NCBI GenBank assembly: GCA_038527215.1
Contig: JBCBGC010000016.1
Span: 17,956 to 81,955, forward strand
Reading direction: 5' to 3'
DNA from: JAWPMV01 sp038527215
Lineage (GTDB): Bacteria > Bacteroidota > Bacteroidia > J057
Length of the DNA: 64,000 nucleotides
Shown: positions 53,504 through 62,160 of the stretch, one piece after another
Position numbering within the stretch: the first letter of the stretch is position 1
Layout of the letters: each line of letters starts with the position of its first letter
Position numbers and translations under genes: made by a program
Notes under the pieces: generated by a model
The model's database searches: none
Told to the model about the DNA's origin: nothing
The model's input: the letters and a program-made list of their open reading frames with translations, nothing else

Positions 53504-54463
53504 ATGAAAAAGCTCCCCCTATTCCTTATCCTGCTGGGTTTGATGAGCCTTTGGCAGGCCTGTGCAACGACCTTGGACCTACAACCGGCCCGGACCCTGG
53601 TACTGGAAGAGAAGTACGGACAGGCCGAAGAGACCCTTCGGAACCTCCTGCAGGATCGCGGGAAAAACATCGATAGGGTCCATTACTATTTGGGTAGGAT
53701 CGCCTTCCTGCGAGGAGATGTAGCCCAGGCTCAGGTTCACTTTGATCAGGGACTAAAAGCCCGGACCAACAGTGTCCTCAATCAGGCTGGGACGGCTTTA
53801 ATTTTGTTCTCTGCGGGTAAGCAGGAAGAAGCGAATCAACTCCTGGAAGTGGCCAATAATAAGGCCAGAGAGGATGATCTAGAGGCTACCATGGCCATCG
53901 CAGAAGCCTATTTCAAAGGACAAGAGAAGGAAGCCAGCCTGGCCAAAATGGTTGTTTATGATCAGCGAACTACTTATCCTCATGATCCGGAGCGCTTGCT
54001 GATGATGGGAAAATACTATGCCCGACAAAATGTCCTGGAACTTTCCATTGAAGAAGCGCGTCGGACCTATGAAAGGAATCCGGATCATGCCCGGGCCTAT
54101 CAGGCTTTTGCCCAATGGAAGTATGAACTGATTCGCGAAAATCCCAGCCCTGAAGAAGTGGCGGATGCCCTGGATCATGCGAGTAAAGCTTTGCGTATAG
54201 ACAAAAGTCTGGGCATTGCCTATCGGACCCGGGCCTACCTTTGGCTCCTCACCGAGGTCTCAGATAAGCAGGCTAAAGCATTGGCAGACATCCGGAAATA
54301 CTGGGAGCTTCATAGAAAAGACCCTTATTCCACCTATCGATATGCCACATTTTTGTGGGACCAGGGACAAACTGACCAGGTTCTGCCTTTGCTGAAAAAG
54401 CTAGGGGACTCGGATTTGCATCCCGATATCTGGCGTGATCTGCGAGAAAAAGTTGGCGAATAA
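53504..54463 (+). CDS. Exported TPR protein, short paralog 3 of 3
   Basis: A 319-residue shorter paralog, matching the N-terminal half of the other two (RVHYYLGRIAFLRGD, AMAIAEAYFKG, MMGKYYARQN and LGIAYRTRAYLWL) and lacking the C-terminal half. The N-terminus is a signal with a cysteine at residue 20 (LWQAC), close to a lipobox, so it could be a lipoprotein unlike its siblings. Function unknown. It converges on the DNase-I-like gene with five bases between. Confidence 0.78.
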   Translation: MKKLPLFLILLGLMSLWQACATTLDLQPARTLVLEEKYGQAEETLRNLLQDRGKNIDRVHYYLGRIAFLRGDVAQAQVHFDQGLKARTNSVLNQAGTALILFSAGKQEEANQLLEVANNKAREDDLEATMAIAEAYFKGQEKEASLAKMVVYDQRTTYPHDPERLLMMGKYYARQNVLELSIEEARRTYERNPDHARAYQAFAQWKYELIRENPSPEEVADALDHASKALRIDKSLGIAYRTRAYLWLLTEVSDKQAKALADIRKYWELHRKDPYSTYRYATFLWDQGQTDQVLPLLKKLGDSDLHPDIWRDLREKVGE

Positions 54464-54468
54464 GCTGT

Positions 54469-55605
54469 TTAGGGTAAAGGAAGAATTTCCATAGGCTGGT
54501 CCTCCTCTACGATCGGGCGGCGAAGCGCTACTTTCAGGTAAACCGGATGGTGGTCTGAGAACCCAAAATCCATTTCCACCGTTTGGACGGACAAACTTTG
54601 GACATTGGGGGAAAGGAGGTAAAAATCCAGGATCAATCGCTCGGTACTATCTGGGTTAAAAGGCTCGGTTAGCAATCGGTTACTCGCTACCGCTGGATCA
54701 TATATCCACCGCCAGCCCGGACTCGGATAGGACTCAGAAACGAAGAGATTGGTATTCTCGGGGCTTTTTTCCACCTCAAACCCCTTCCATCCCCCAAAGT
54801 CAGGCGGATATTGGTTCCAGTCCCCCCCGACAATCACAAAATTCCCTTTTTCATACTCCTCTAAGAGCAAGCCCTGCAATTGTTCCATTTGCCTTTGTTT
54901 CAGGCTCCCATCATCGTATGCAGAGTTATGGGTGTTGATGATCACCAGATCCTGCTCACCAGGAATATCGTAGCGATTTACGACAAAGCAACGGTCTAAA
55001 AAGAACAGATAACTGGGCCAATCATAATTACCCTCAAAGGAAAAACGGATGGCTTCGGTAGCCGACCATTTACTCCAGGTTCCCAATCCGGCCACTACCT
55101 TCCCCATGGGCTGAAAAAGGGGGATGGGCACAAAAGGCACATCATAGTTTTTCGCAAACGAAGCCTGAAAACCCGTCAGGCGCTCATTGAGTTGCGCATA
55201 TTGGTCGATGCCCTGAGACCGGGCCGAAGCTCTGTCTACTTCCTGAAGCAGCAAGAAATCAGTAGAATCCGCGATTTCATCTAAATAATGATAGACGCCC
55301 CGGAGGTTTTTTTCTACCAGGGGAAGTGGGGTCCGTACGATACTACTGCCCGCCCAGACGGATTTGCCCTGATCGTAGAAAAAATCACATTCTTCCCCCA
55401 GACCTCCGTATCCAATGTTCCAGATCACCAGATTCAGGGTGTCATTCCAATCAGTAGCCGCACCATTTCCCTGTAAGTCCAGCACCATTTCCGGTGGAGG
55501 ATCAAAGTCATGGTTCATGGCATAGCCAATGATGCTACCCACATACAACAGGCCTGCTATCAGCACAATAAGCAGCCCCCACAGCAAATATTTTAATTTT
55601 TTCAT
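54469..55605 (-). CDS. Endonuclease/exonuclease/phosphatase family protein
   Basis: A 378-residue protein of the DNase-I-like (EEP) fold with an N-terminal membrane segment (about 6-28) that would anchor it facing outward. Fold motifs are visible: VIWNIGYGG, LLQEVDR with the metal-binding glutamate, NTHNSAYDDG, VGGDWNQYPPDF and SDHHPVYL with the catalytic Asp-His pair. The family includes nucleases, sphingomyelinases and lipid phosphatases; an anchored extracytoplasmic form points to lipid or extracellular DNA substrates. Substrate unknown. Confidence 0.87.
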   Translation of the reverse strand: MKKLKYLLWGLLIVLIAGLLYVGSIIGYAMNHDFDPPPEMVLDLQGNGAATDWNDTLNLVIWNIGYGGLGEECDFFYDQGKSVWAGSSIVRTPLPLVEKNLRGVYHYLDEIADSTDFLLLQEVDRASARSQGIDQYAQLNERLTGFQASFAKNYDVPFVPIPLFQPMGKVVAGLGTWSKWSATEAIRFSFEGNYDWPSYLFFLDRCFVVNRYDIPGEQDLVIINTHNSAYDDGSLKQRQMEQLQGLLLEEYEKGNFVIVGGDWNQYPPDFGGWKGFEVEKSPENTNLFVSESYPSPGWRWIYDPAVASNRLLTEPFNPDSTERLILDFYLLSPNVQSLSVQTVEMDFGFSDHHPVYLKVALRRPIVEEDQPMEILPLP

Positions 55606-55619
55606 AAGCTCGTTCGATT

Positions 55620-55627
55620 CAAACTTA
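55620..55627 (-). promoter_or_regulatory. Candidate Bacteroidota -7 promoter element
   Basis: On the minus strand TAAGTTTG matches TAnnTTTG, 15 bases before the start of the DNase-I-like gene. No TTG was found at the -33 position. Confidence 0.4.
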
Positions 55628-55747
55628 CAAAAAAGCCATGGGCCTGCATCATTTTGAAGGGGTAAACTTGTTTTGTTTTTAGGATAAAAAGTTCAGCCGT
55701 TGAAATATATATTGTGCGTCTAAGTAGAACTTCTCCAGCAGAAGCAT

Positions 55748-56008
55748 ATGCGCCAGAAATTATCTCCCAACCTTTCCCTTCGTTCTTCCCTCAAATTACA
55801 GCTCCAAATTGCCTGGGATTTCTCCACCTCAGTTTTTCTCCTGGCAATTGCCTTTTTTCTCCTGGCAGTCAGTGAAGAAAAAGTGCCCGATCCCGTCGAA
55901 GAAATCGCCACCAAGATTGAGGCAGCGGACCTCTCTTCTGAGTTGCCTTTTGACCGCACCGCGCTTTCTTCCAACTTGATTCCGGCTAAAAAAGTGGCCC
56001 TTCCTTAG
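55748..56008 (+). CDS. Possible small single-pass membrane protein
   Basis: An 86-residue open frame that fits almost exactly between the divergent DNase-I-like gene and the convergent nuoM end. It has a basic N-terminus, one membrane helix (about 27-42, FLLAIAFFLLAV) and an acidic tail. No family recognised. It could be spurious, but it has an ATG, a plausible topology and no competing gene. Confidence 0.4.
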   Translation: MRQKLSPNLSLRSSLKLQLQIAWDFSTSVFLLAIAFFLLAVSEEKVPDPVEEIATKIEAADLSSELPFDRTALSSNLIPAKKVALP

Positions 56009-56010
56009 GC

Positions 56011-57639
56011 TTAGGGAATAAAAGCCGCCACCCAACTATGCCAATTGATACTGTCTGGTCCAAGGATATGGGTCAGGGTATGGGGATATATCCCCAGTAG
56101 GAGGATCAGAATGGCCAGCGGGGCCAGCATCAACCACTCTCGCAGATGTAAGTCGGATAGCTTTTCCCGCCAACTGCTTTGCTGTTCCGGATCGAACTCC
56201 CCAAAGAACATTTTTCTAAATGCCCGCAGGTAGTAAACCGCACCTAAAACGATGCCCAGCAGAGCGACCATAGGCATCCAGCGAGGCATGCCATAGGGGG
56301 CCAGATGGGCAGATTGGAAAGCGCCCATGAATACCATCACTTCCGAAATAAAAGCGCAAAGACCCGGCAGACCCAAAGAGGCAAAAAAGCCGATCATGGT
56401 GAAGAAACCATAACGAGGCATCAGCCCCCACAAGCCTCCAAAATTATCTACCTGCCGGTCTTGGACTCGGTCATATATCACGCCCACCAGGAGGAAAAGC
56501 ATAGCTGAGATCAACCCATGCGTAAAAAGCTGGAACACGGCTCCACTGAAACCGATGCCCTGCAAGCTGGCCAATCCCAATAACACAAACCCCATATGAG
56601 ACACTGAGGAGTAGGCGACCATCCGTTTTAGGTCTCGCTGGGCCATGGCTACCAGCGCTCCATAAATGATGGAAATCAAGCCGAGTAAACCGATCCACCA
56701 GCTGTAATGAATCGCCCCATCCGGGAAAAACCCATAAGCTACCCGAATCAAGCCATAAGCGCCGACCTTGAGCAGTAAGGCTGCGAGGATGACAGAAATT
56801 GGCGTAGGGGCTTCCACGTGGGCATCGGGCAACCAGGTGTGAAAAGGAACCACTGGGATTTTGATGGCAAAAGCGATGAATAAGAACAAAAAGGCTAAAT
56901 GCCGGGCGTTCCATCCGCCAATTTCGCTGTCCAGGCTAAACGTACTTTCAGTTACCATATTGGCCCATTGGCCGCCTTCCTGGGCCATGATATATTCAAA
57001 TCCCAAGGTGTAGACCGGATCTCCTCCGGGGCCATTACTGCCCGGTTCCGTGAAGGTAAACAACAATCCTACCATCACGATAAGCATGAGGACTGAGCCG
57101 AACAGGGTGTAGATAAAAAACTTAATGGCTGCATATTCGCTGCGATTGCCCCCCCAGTATCCGATCAGGAAAAACATCGGTAGCAGCATGAATTCGAAAA
57201 AGAGATAGAAGAGGAAGAAATCCAGGGCACAAAACACCCCATAGGTGGAAAGGTTCAGCAGCATCAACAACATGAAATAAGCCTTAGGCTGCTTATCAAT
57301 ATTCCAGGAAGAAAGGGTCGCAATGGGTAAAATGATCGCTGTCAGCAATACCAGGCTCAGACTGATTCCGTCCAGTCCTAGGGCATAGTCTATGCGTATA
57401 TGCCCCCAACTTCCCAGTTCAAAATCAAGCCAGGATAGGCGCTCTGTCAGGAAATAGTTGGAATGAAAGCCATCCACATCCCATCCCCAATAGGCTGGCA
57501 ATAAAGCTCCCAGACATAGGCCTAACTGAGCCAGGCTGATCACCATGGCGATCCATTTATGCCAGTTTTTACCCTTTGCTGGCAAAAAGGCCATGCCCAA
57601 CATTCCTAGCAGTGGTAAAAAAATGAGGATACTCAACAT
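56011..57639 (-). CDS. nuoM: NADH-quinone oxidoreductase subunit M
   Basis: A 542-residue proton-pumping membrane subunit of complex I. About 14 membrane helices. Signatures include IDYALGLDGISLSLVLLT at about 83-100, the FFIYTLFGSVLMLI region with its lysine helix, the KIPVVPFHTWLPDAHVEAP loop and AYSSVSHMGFVLLG. It follows nuoL by six bases, so the two are co-transcribed with nuoK. Length and helices are standard. Confidence 0.96.
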   Translation of the reverse strand: MLSILIFLPLLGMLGMAFLPAKGKNWHKWIAMVISLAQLGLCLGALLPAYWGWDVDGFHSNYFLTERLSWLDFELGSWGHIRIDYALGLDGISLSLVLLTAIILPIATLSSWNIDKQPKAYFMLLMLLNLSTYGVFCALDFFLFYLFFEFMLLPMFFLIGYWGGNRSEYAAIKFFIYTLFGSVLMLIVMVGLLFTFTEPGSNGPGGDPVYTLGFEYIMAQEGGQWANMVTESTFSLDSEIGGWNARHLAFLFLFIAFAIKIPVVPFHTWLPDAHVEAPTPISVILAALLLKVGAYGLIRVAYGFFPDGAIHYSWWIGLLGLISIIYGALVAMAQRDLKRMVAYSSVSHMGFVLLGLASLQGIGFSGAVFQLFTHGLISAMLFLLVGVIYDRVQDRQVDNFGGLWGLMPRYGFFTMIGFFASLGLPGLCAFISEVMVFMGAFQSAHLAPYGMPRWMPMVALLGIVLGAVYYLRAFRKMFFGEFDPEQQSSWREKLSDLHLREWLMLAPLAILILLLGIYPHTLTHILGPDSINWHSWVAAFIP

Positions 57640-57645
57640 ATCTGC

Positions 57646-59781
57646 TTAGTTCATTATCATCCAAAACATCCAGCCCGTAAGCCCGAGAATGCCAAATAAG
57701 GCCATTGCCCAGTAGGCTTGTATTTCTCCATTTTGTAAGCGCATAAACATACGACCTACCCGCCCCAACGTACCGGCAATCCAGCGCACCAACCCATCAA
57801 AGACCCGCTCATCCCATTTTGCGGATAGCAAAGAGAGAGAAGCAAAATTGCGGTGCTCGTGCACGGTAAGCCAACTAAGGGTCCGTACCAGTCCATCCAC
57901 TACATATTTATCTATCCAGCCCAGCAATTGAGAAAAGCGAAGGCTTCCTTTTCCTACCCCCATTTCATACAGAAAATCCTGAAAAAAGTGCTGGTAAGCC
58001 CAATGAGGTTGAGCGGGTAGCTCCCGGAGCTGAGCTTCTTTTCTTTTCCACCAAAAGTAGCCCAGTGCCATGCCGCCCAACGCCAGGAGAAGCGATAATC
58101 CCAGCAAGATGCCAGGCTGGCTATACGGAGCAGCCTCAAATGACACCACGCCTTGCGGAAGCATAAATGCTGGAGTAGGCCAGAACTGCAGCCAGGGACT
58201 TTGCGTTGCGGAGAAGGGGTTCAGACTCCAGATCAACCAGATGCTACCCAGGGAAAGGATAGCCAATGGTAGCAGCATGGTCCGGGGAAGTGGAGATAGC
58301 GAAACTTGGGTCTGAAACCGAGGCTTACCGGCAAATATCAATAAGGCATGGCGCGCCATATAAAAAGCGGTTAGCCCGGCACTGAATAGTGCCATCACCG
58401 GCACCATCCAGGCCACCCCTTCGTAATGGCTTCCATACTGCATCGCTCCTTCCAAAATCCCTTCTTTGCTCAAGAAACCAGAGAAAAGGGGTAGGCCAGC
58501 CAGGGCCAGCATCATGGGCAGGTACAACCAGGCCAGACGTGGCATCTGGTCATATAGTCCCCCCATAAGGCGTAAATCCTGGGCGGCTGGAATATCTTCT
58601 GTTAGATTCGGCTGATCGTGCTGGACATGGTGCAATTGATGAATGACCGCCCCCGCTACCAGGAATAAACCTGCTTTGAAAAAGGCATGGGTGAACAAAT
58701 GCAACAAGGCCATGTCATAGGCGCCCGTGCCCAGGCCTACCATCATGAATCCCAGTTGGGAAATAGTAGAATAGGCCAGCACTCTTTTGATATCCCATTG
58801 CACACAGGCTGCGACCCCAGCCATCAGGGCAGTGATAGCTCCTACCCAGGCGACAAAACTTAGGACCTCAGGAGTTAGCATCGGGAAAAAGCGAGCCAGT
58901 AAATAAACGCCGGCAGCTACCATGGTTGCCGCATGGATCAAAGCAGATACGGGCGTAGGGCCTTCCATAGCGTCAGGCAGCCAGGTTTGAAAAGGTAACT
59001 GAGCCGATTTTGCCCCACAACCCAGAAAGAATAATACGCCTGCGGCTGTAAGCCACTCGCTTGAGAGTTGTCGGAGCGGGCCTGTTTCTCCCCAGGTCAA
59101 CCCCCAGTTTCCTTCCTCTATGCGGGAGGCCGCGAGGGCTTGTCCCATCATTTCCAGGTCCAGGGTGCCAAGTTGGGCAAAGAAAATGAGCAGGGAACTA
59201 AGCAGCGCCACATCTCCCACCCGATTGGTGAGAAAGGCTTTCTGGGCTGCCCGGGCGGGTCGGTCTTGTTGGAACCAAAAACCAATCAGCAGATAGGAAC
59301 TCAAGCCTACCAGTTCCCAGCCCACAAATATCCAAAGTAGATTGTCAGCTAACACGATGAGCAACATCGCAGCCGTGAACAATCCCAGATAAGCCCAATA
59401 CCGATTAAGGAATTTTTCTCCTTCCATGTAGGCCCATGAAAACACATGGACCAGGGCCGAAATACCCGTAACCAGGGCAGCCATCACTGCCGCCAGTAAG
59501 TCTGTACGGAAGCCAAAGGTAAATTCTACCGCGGGAGAGAAATCACTGCCCGGAAGACTCAACCAGAGCACGCGAAAATGATCTGTTCCGCTGGTTGAGA
59601 CCATCCAGCATAATCCCAAGCTGACCAAAAAACTAAGGCTCATCATGCCTAACGCGAGAGCGGCCCGGCCTTTTTGGGAAGCCAATTGGAAGATAAAACT
59701 CAGGAGTGGAAGACCTACCACCAGCAGGGCTAGCCAGGAAACACGCGTGAGCGGCAATGGCGATATGAGAGGGTCATACAT
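57646..59781 (-). CDS. nuoL: NADH-quinone oxidoreductase subunit L
   Basis: A 711-residue proton-pumping membrane subunit of complex I with the long C-terminal lateral helix (about 575-711). Signatures include FAWELVGLSSYLLIGFWF-like FVGWELVGLSSYL, KSAQLPFQTWLPDAMEGPTPVSALIHAATMV (about 260-290) and AYSTISQLGFMMVGLG. ATG 59781 is chosen; a longer in-frame TTG adds four residues. It is followed by nuoM and preceded by nuoK at about 115 bases. Confidence 0.96.
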   Translation of the reverse strand: MYDPLISPLPLTRVSWLALLVVGLPLLSFIFQLASQKGRAALALGMMSLSFLVSLGLCWMVSTSGTDHFRVLWLSLPGSDFSPAVEFTFGFRTDLLAAVMAALVTGISALVHVFSWAYMEGEKFLNRYWAYLGLFTAAMLLIVLADNLLWIFVGWELVGLSSYLLIGFWFQQDRPARAAQKAFLTNRVGDVALLSSLLIFFAQLGTLDLEMMGQALAASRIEEGNWGLTWGETGPLRQLSSEWLTAAGVLFFLGCGAKSAQLPFQTWLPDAMEGPTPVSALIHAATMVAAGVYLLARFFPMLTPEVLSFVAWVGAITALMAGVAACVQWDIKRVLAYSTISQLGFMMVGLGTGAYDMALLHLFTHAFFKAGLFLVAGAVIHQLHHVQHDQPNLTEDIPAAQDLRLMGGLYDQMPRLAWLYLPMMLALAGLPLFSGFLSKEGILEGAMQYGSHYEGVAWMVPVMALFSAGLTAFYMARHALLIFAGKPRFQTQVSLSPLPRTMLLPLAILSLGSIWLIWSLNPFSATQSPWLQFWPTPAFMLPQGVVSFEAAPYSQPGILLGLSLLLALGGMALGYFWWKRKEAQLRELPAQPHWAYQHFFQDFLYEMGVGKGSLRFSQLLGWIDKYVVDGLVRTLSWLTVHEHRNFASLSLLSAKWDERVFDGLVRWIAGTLGRVGRMFMRLQNGEIQAYWAMALFGILGLTGWMFWMIMN

Positions 59782-59896
59782 GACCTGGGTCAAAAAACCG
59801 GCTGGGTGGAAAAAAGTCTTGCCGGAATGAAGGTACGAATATCAGAAAAATAGGGCAGGAATGGCAGGTATTGCCCAAATAAAAGCAGGGGTTCGA

Positions 59897-60208
59897 TTAA
59901 GGACGATCTTTCAAGCGACTGATCTCATCGATCCGCACGGTACCATATCGCCGATAGGCTTGTAAAACGATGGCCAGGGCTACTCCTATTTCGGCGGCAG
60001 CCAATGCCATAACGAACAGACTGGCGACTTGTCCATCAAGATTGAGCTGGTCCATACGGGAGAATACCGCAAAATTAATATTGGCCGCATTCAGCATCAG
60101 TTCAATCCCCATCAGAGCCATAATCAGATTCCGGCGGGTCAGCACCAAAAATACCCCCATAGTAAACAGGAGGGCCCCAATAAGTAAAAATGAAGTGCTT
60201 GGAATCAT
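59897..60208 (-). CDS. nuoK: NADH-quinone oxidoreductase subunit K
   Basis: A 103-residue three-helix membrane subunit of complex I. The opening MIPSTSFLLIGALLFTMGVF, the conserved NLIMALMGIELMLNAANINF with its two functional glutamates (the second in the AAAEIGVALAIVL helix) match the family. ATG 60208 is chosen as it gives the usual start; an in-frame TTG at 60229 would add seven residues. First gene of the nuoK-nuoL-nuoM set; nuoA-J are outside the window. Confidence 0.96.
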   Translation of the reverse strand: MIPSTSFLLIGALLFTMGVFLVLTRRNLIMALMGIELMLNAANINFAVFSRMDQLNLDGQVASLFVMALAAAEIGVALAIVLQAYRRYGTVRIDEISRLKDRP

Positions 60209-60330
60209 CAGACTGGTATTCGTCGACAATATACGAGCTTATGTATAAAAAAAATCTCTCCACTGGGATTCTTTAATAAAGGATAGTAGTTTGTTTTGAT
60301 AACTCAATGAACCTAAAAACTCCAAGGTGT

Positions 60331-62139
60331 ATGAAACGAACGCTACTGCGGGCCGTGATTTGCGCCCTGTTTCTGGGCTTTAGCATAGGAAGCAATACCA
60401 TGCTGGCACAGGGAAGAGGTAGATCAGGCAGCACCAATGCCAAAGAAATGGCACCCGTTACCCGGACTTATGCCCTGACGGGAGTCGAAATCATGCAAGC
60501 GCCGGGCAAAAGCCTGGGCTATGGCACCATCCTCATTAAAAATGGCTTGATTCAGGACCTGGGGCCCAATGTCTCCATCCCGGGAGAAGCTGAAGTCATT
60601 AAAGCCGATTCGATGATCGTTTATGCCGGATTCATCGATGGTTTTTCTCACACCGGCATTCCCAAACCCAAAAACGACAACAGCCAACGGCAGGGACCGC
60701 GTCCTTCTGGTGGAAGCGCCGCGAATCCCACCAATGAAAGAGCCGGTATTCAACCTCATCTGGACGCTGGTACCATGCTGGATCCCAAGGAAAAAAGCAT
60801 TGCCAGCCTGAGAGGTGCAGGCTTCACCATGGCTCACGTAGTGCCACGGGGACGGATGCTGCCTGGACAGGGAGCCGTCATTCTCCTGGCTGGAGATTCC
60901 AAGGAAGCCATGGTATTTCGTTCGGGTACCGCCCTTTTCAGCCAACTGGCTGGAGGACCTGGCGTGTATCCAGCAACCGTCATCGGGGTCATGTCCAAGT
61001 ATCGCGAGCTGTATGAGCAAGCGAAACTCGCCCAAAAGCATGAAGCCGCTTATACCACCAATCCTGCTGGTATGAGCCGCCCCAATTACGATCCAGCTGT
61101 CCGCTCCTTCTACCCCGTTATTGATGGGAAAATGCCCGTCTTATTTATGGCGAAAGCTCCGCTGGATGGCCATCGGGCCCTGATGTTGCAGAAAGACCTG
61201 GGCTTCACCATGCATTTGGTAGGCGTAGAAAGAGCCTGGGAACTCACCGATAAATTGAAAGCCAGCAATACCGGCCTCTTCTTAAGCATGGACATGCCCA
61301 AAGAAGAAAAGCCTTCCAAGAAAAAAGCCGATAAGAAAGGCGATAAGAAAGCCGAAGGTGAAAAACCAGCCAAAGAAGATGACAAACCATCCTGGCTCGA
61401 AAAAGAGCAGAAGATGCAGGAGAAGCGTAAAGCTGCTTCTTATAAAATGCACACGGAGCAGGCTGGTAAATTGGCCGCAGCTGGGGTGAATTTTGCCTTC
61501 TCCTCAGAAGGAACCAAGGCAAGCGATGTGCATAAGAATGTACGCACCATGGTGGCCAATGGCTTGAGTGAAGACGCTGCCCTGGCGGCCCTGACTACCC
61601 AACCTGCCAAGATGCTGGGCTTGTCTCAGGTAGCCGGTACGGTGGAAAAGGGTAAAATCGCCAACCTTGTGGTTACCGATAAATCCTACTTCGCAGAAGA
61701 TGCCCAAATTCGCTATGTCTTTGTAGATGGACATAAGTTTGAATTCGAAGCCAAATCCAAGAAGAAAGCCAAGGCTAAATCTGGCGAAGGAGAGGCCACT
61801 GCCAGTGCCTCGGGCATGAAGCGTATCCTGGGTACCTGGTCCTACACGGCAGAAACCCCGGGTGGTTCCGGAGACGGCACCCTGGAATTTGTCGATGACG
61901 GAAGCGGCGTGAGCGGCACCATCACCAACAGCCAGGCCGAAGAAGCCATGGATGTGGATGATGTAACGCTTAACGGAAATGACCTGAGCTTCTCTTTCAG
62001 CGTGGATGCTGGGGGTCAGATGCTGACCATTGAAGTAGAAGTTACCCTGGATGGGGATTCTTTTGAAGGAACCATGAATGTTGGCCAATTTGGCTCTTTC
62101 CCATTAAGCGGTTCCAAAGAAAGCGGACCAGATCGCTAA
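60331..62139 (+). CDS. Exported amidohydrolase-like protein 1, metal site lost
   Basis: A 602-residue exported protein with a signal peptide (residues about 1-28, ending LAQG). It has the imidazolonepropionase-like amidohydrolase layout, but the HxH strand reads GFIDGFSH (102-107) instead of IDxHxH, and the Asp strand reads FAFSSEGTKA, with no Asp. The beta-sandwich parts and the C-terminal TVEKGKIANLVVTD remain. A Lys/Glu/Pro-rich insertion (about 335-360) interrupts the barrel. A C-terminal Gly/Asp-rich beta domain (about 510-602) is extra. It is probably a non-catalytic partner of the next gene product. ATG 60331 is preferred to an upstream ATG adding eight residues. Confidence 0.85.
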   Translation: MKRTLLRAVICALFLGFSIGSNTMLAQGRGRSGSTNAKEMAPVTRTYALTGVEIMQAPGKSLGYGTILIKNGLIQDLGPNVSIPGEAEVIKADSMIVYAGFIDGFSHTGIPKPKNDNSQRQGPRPSGGSAANPTNERAGIQPHLDAGTMLDPKEKSIASLRGAGFTMAHVVPRGRMLPGQGAVILLAGDSKEAMVFRSGTALFSQLAGGPGVYPATVIGVMSKYRELYEQAKLAQKHEAAYTTNPAGMSRPNYDPAVRSFYPVIDGKMPVLFMAKAPLDGHRALMLQKDLGFTMHLVGVERAWELTDKLKASNTGLFLSMDMPKEEKPSKKKADKKGDKKAEGEKPAKEDDKPSWLEKEQKMQEKRKAASYKMHTEQAGKLAAAGVNFAFSSEGTKASDVHKNVRTMVANGLSEDAALAALTTQPAKMLGLSQVAGTVEKGKIANLVVTDKSYFAEDAQIRYVFVDGHKFEFEAKSKKKAKAKSGEGEATASASGMKRILGTWSYTAETPGGSGDGTLEFVDDGSGVSGTITNSQAEEAMDVDDVTLNGNDLSFSFSVDAGGQMLTIEVEVTLDGDSFEGTMNVGQFGSFPLSGSKESGPDR

Positions 62140-62160
62140 TCAGCTGTGAAGGCTTTGAAA

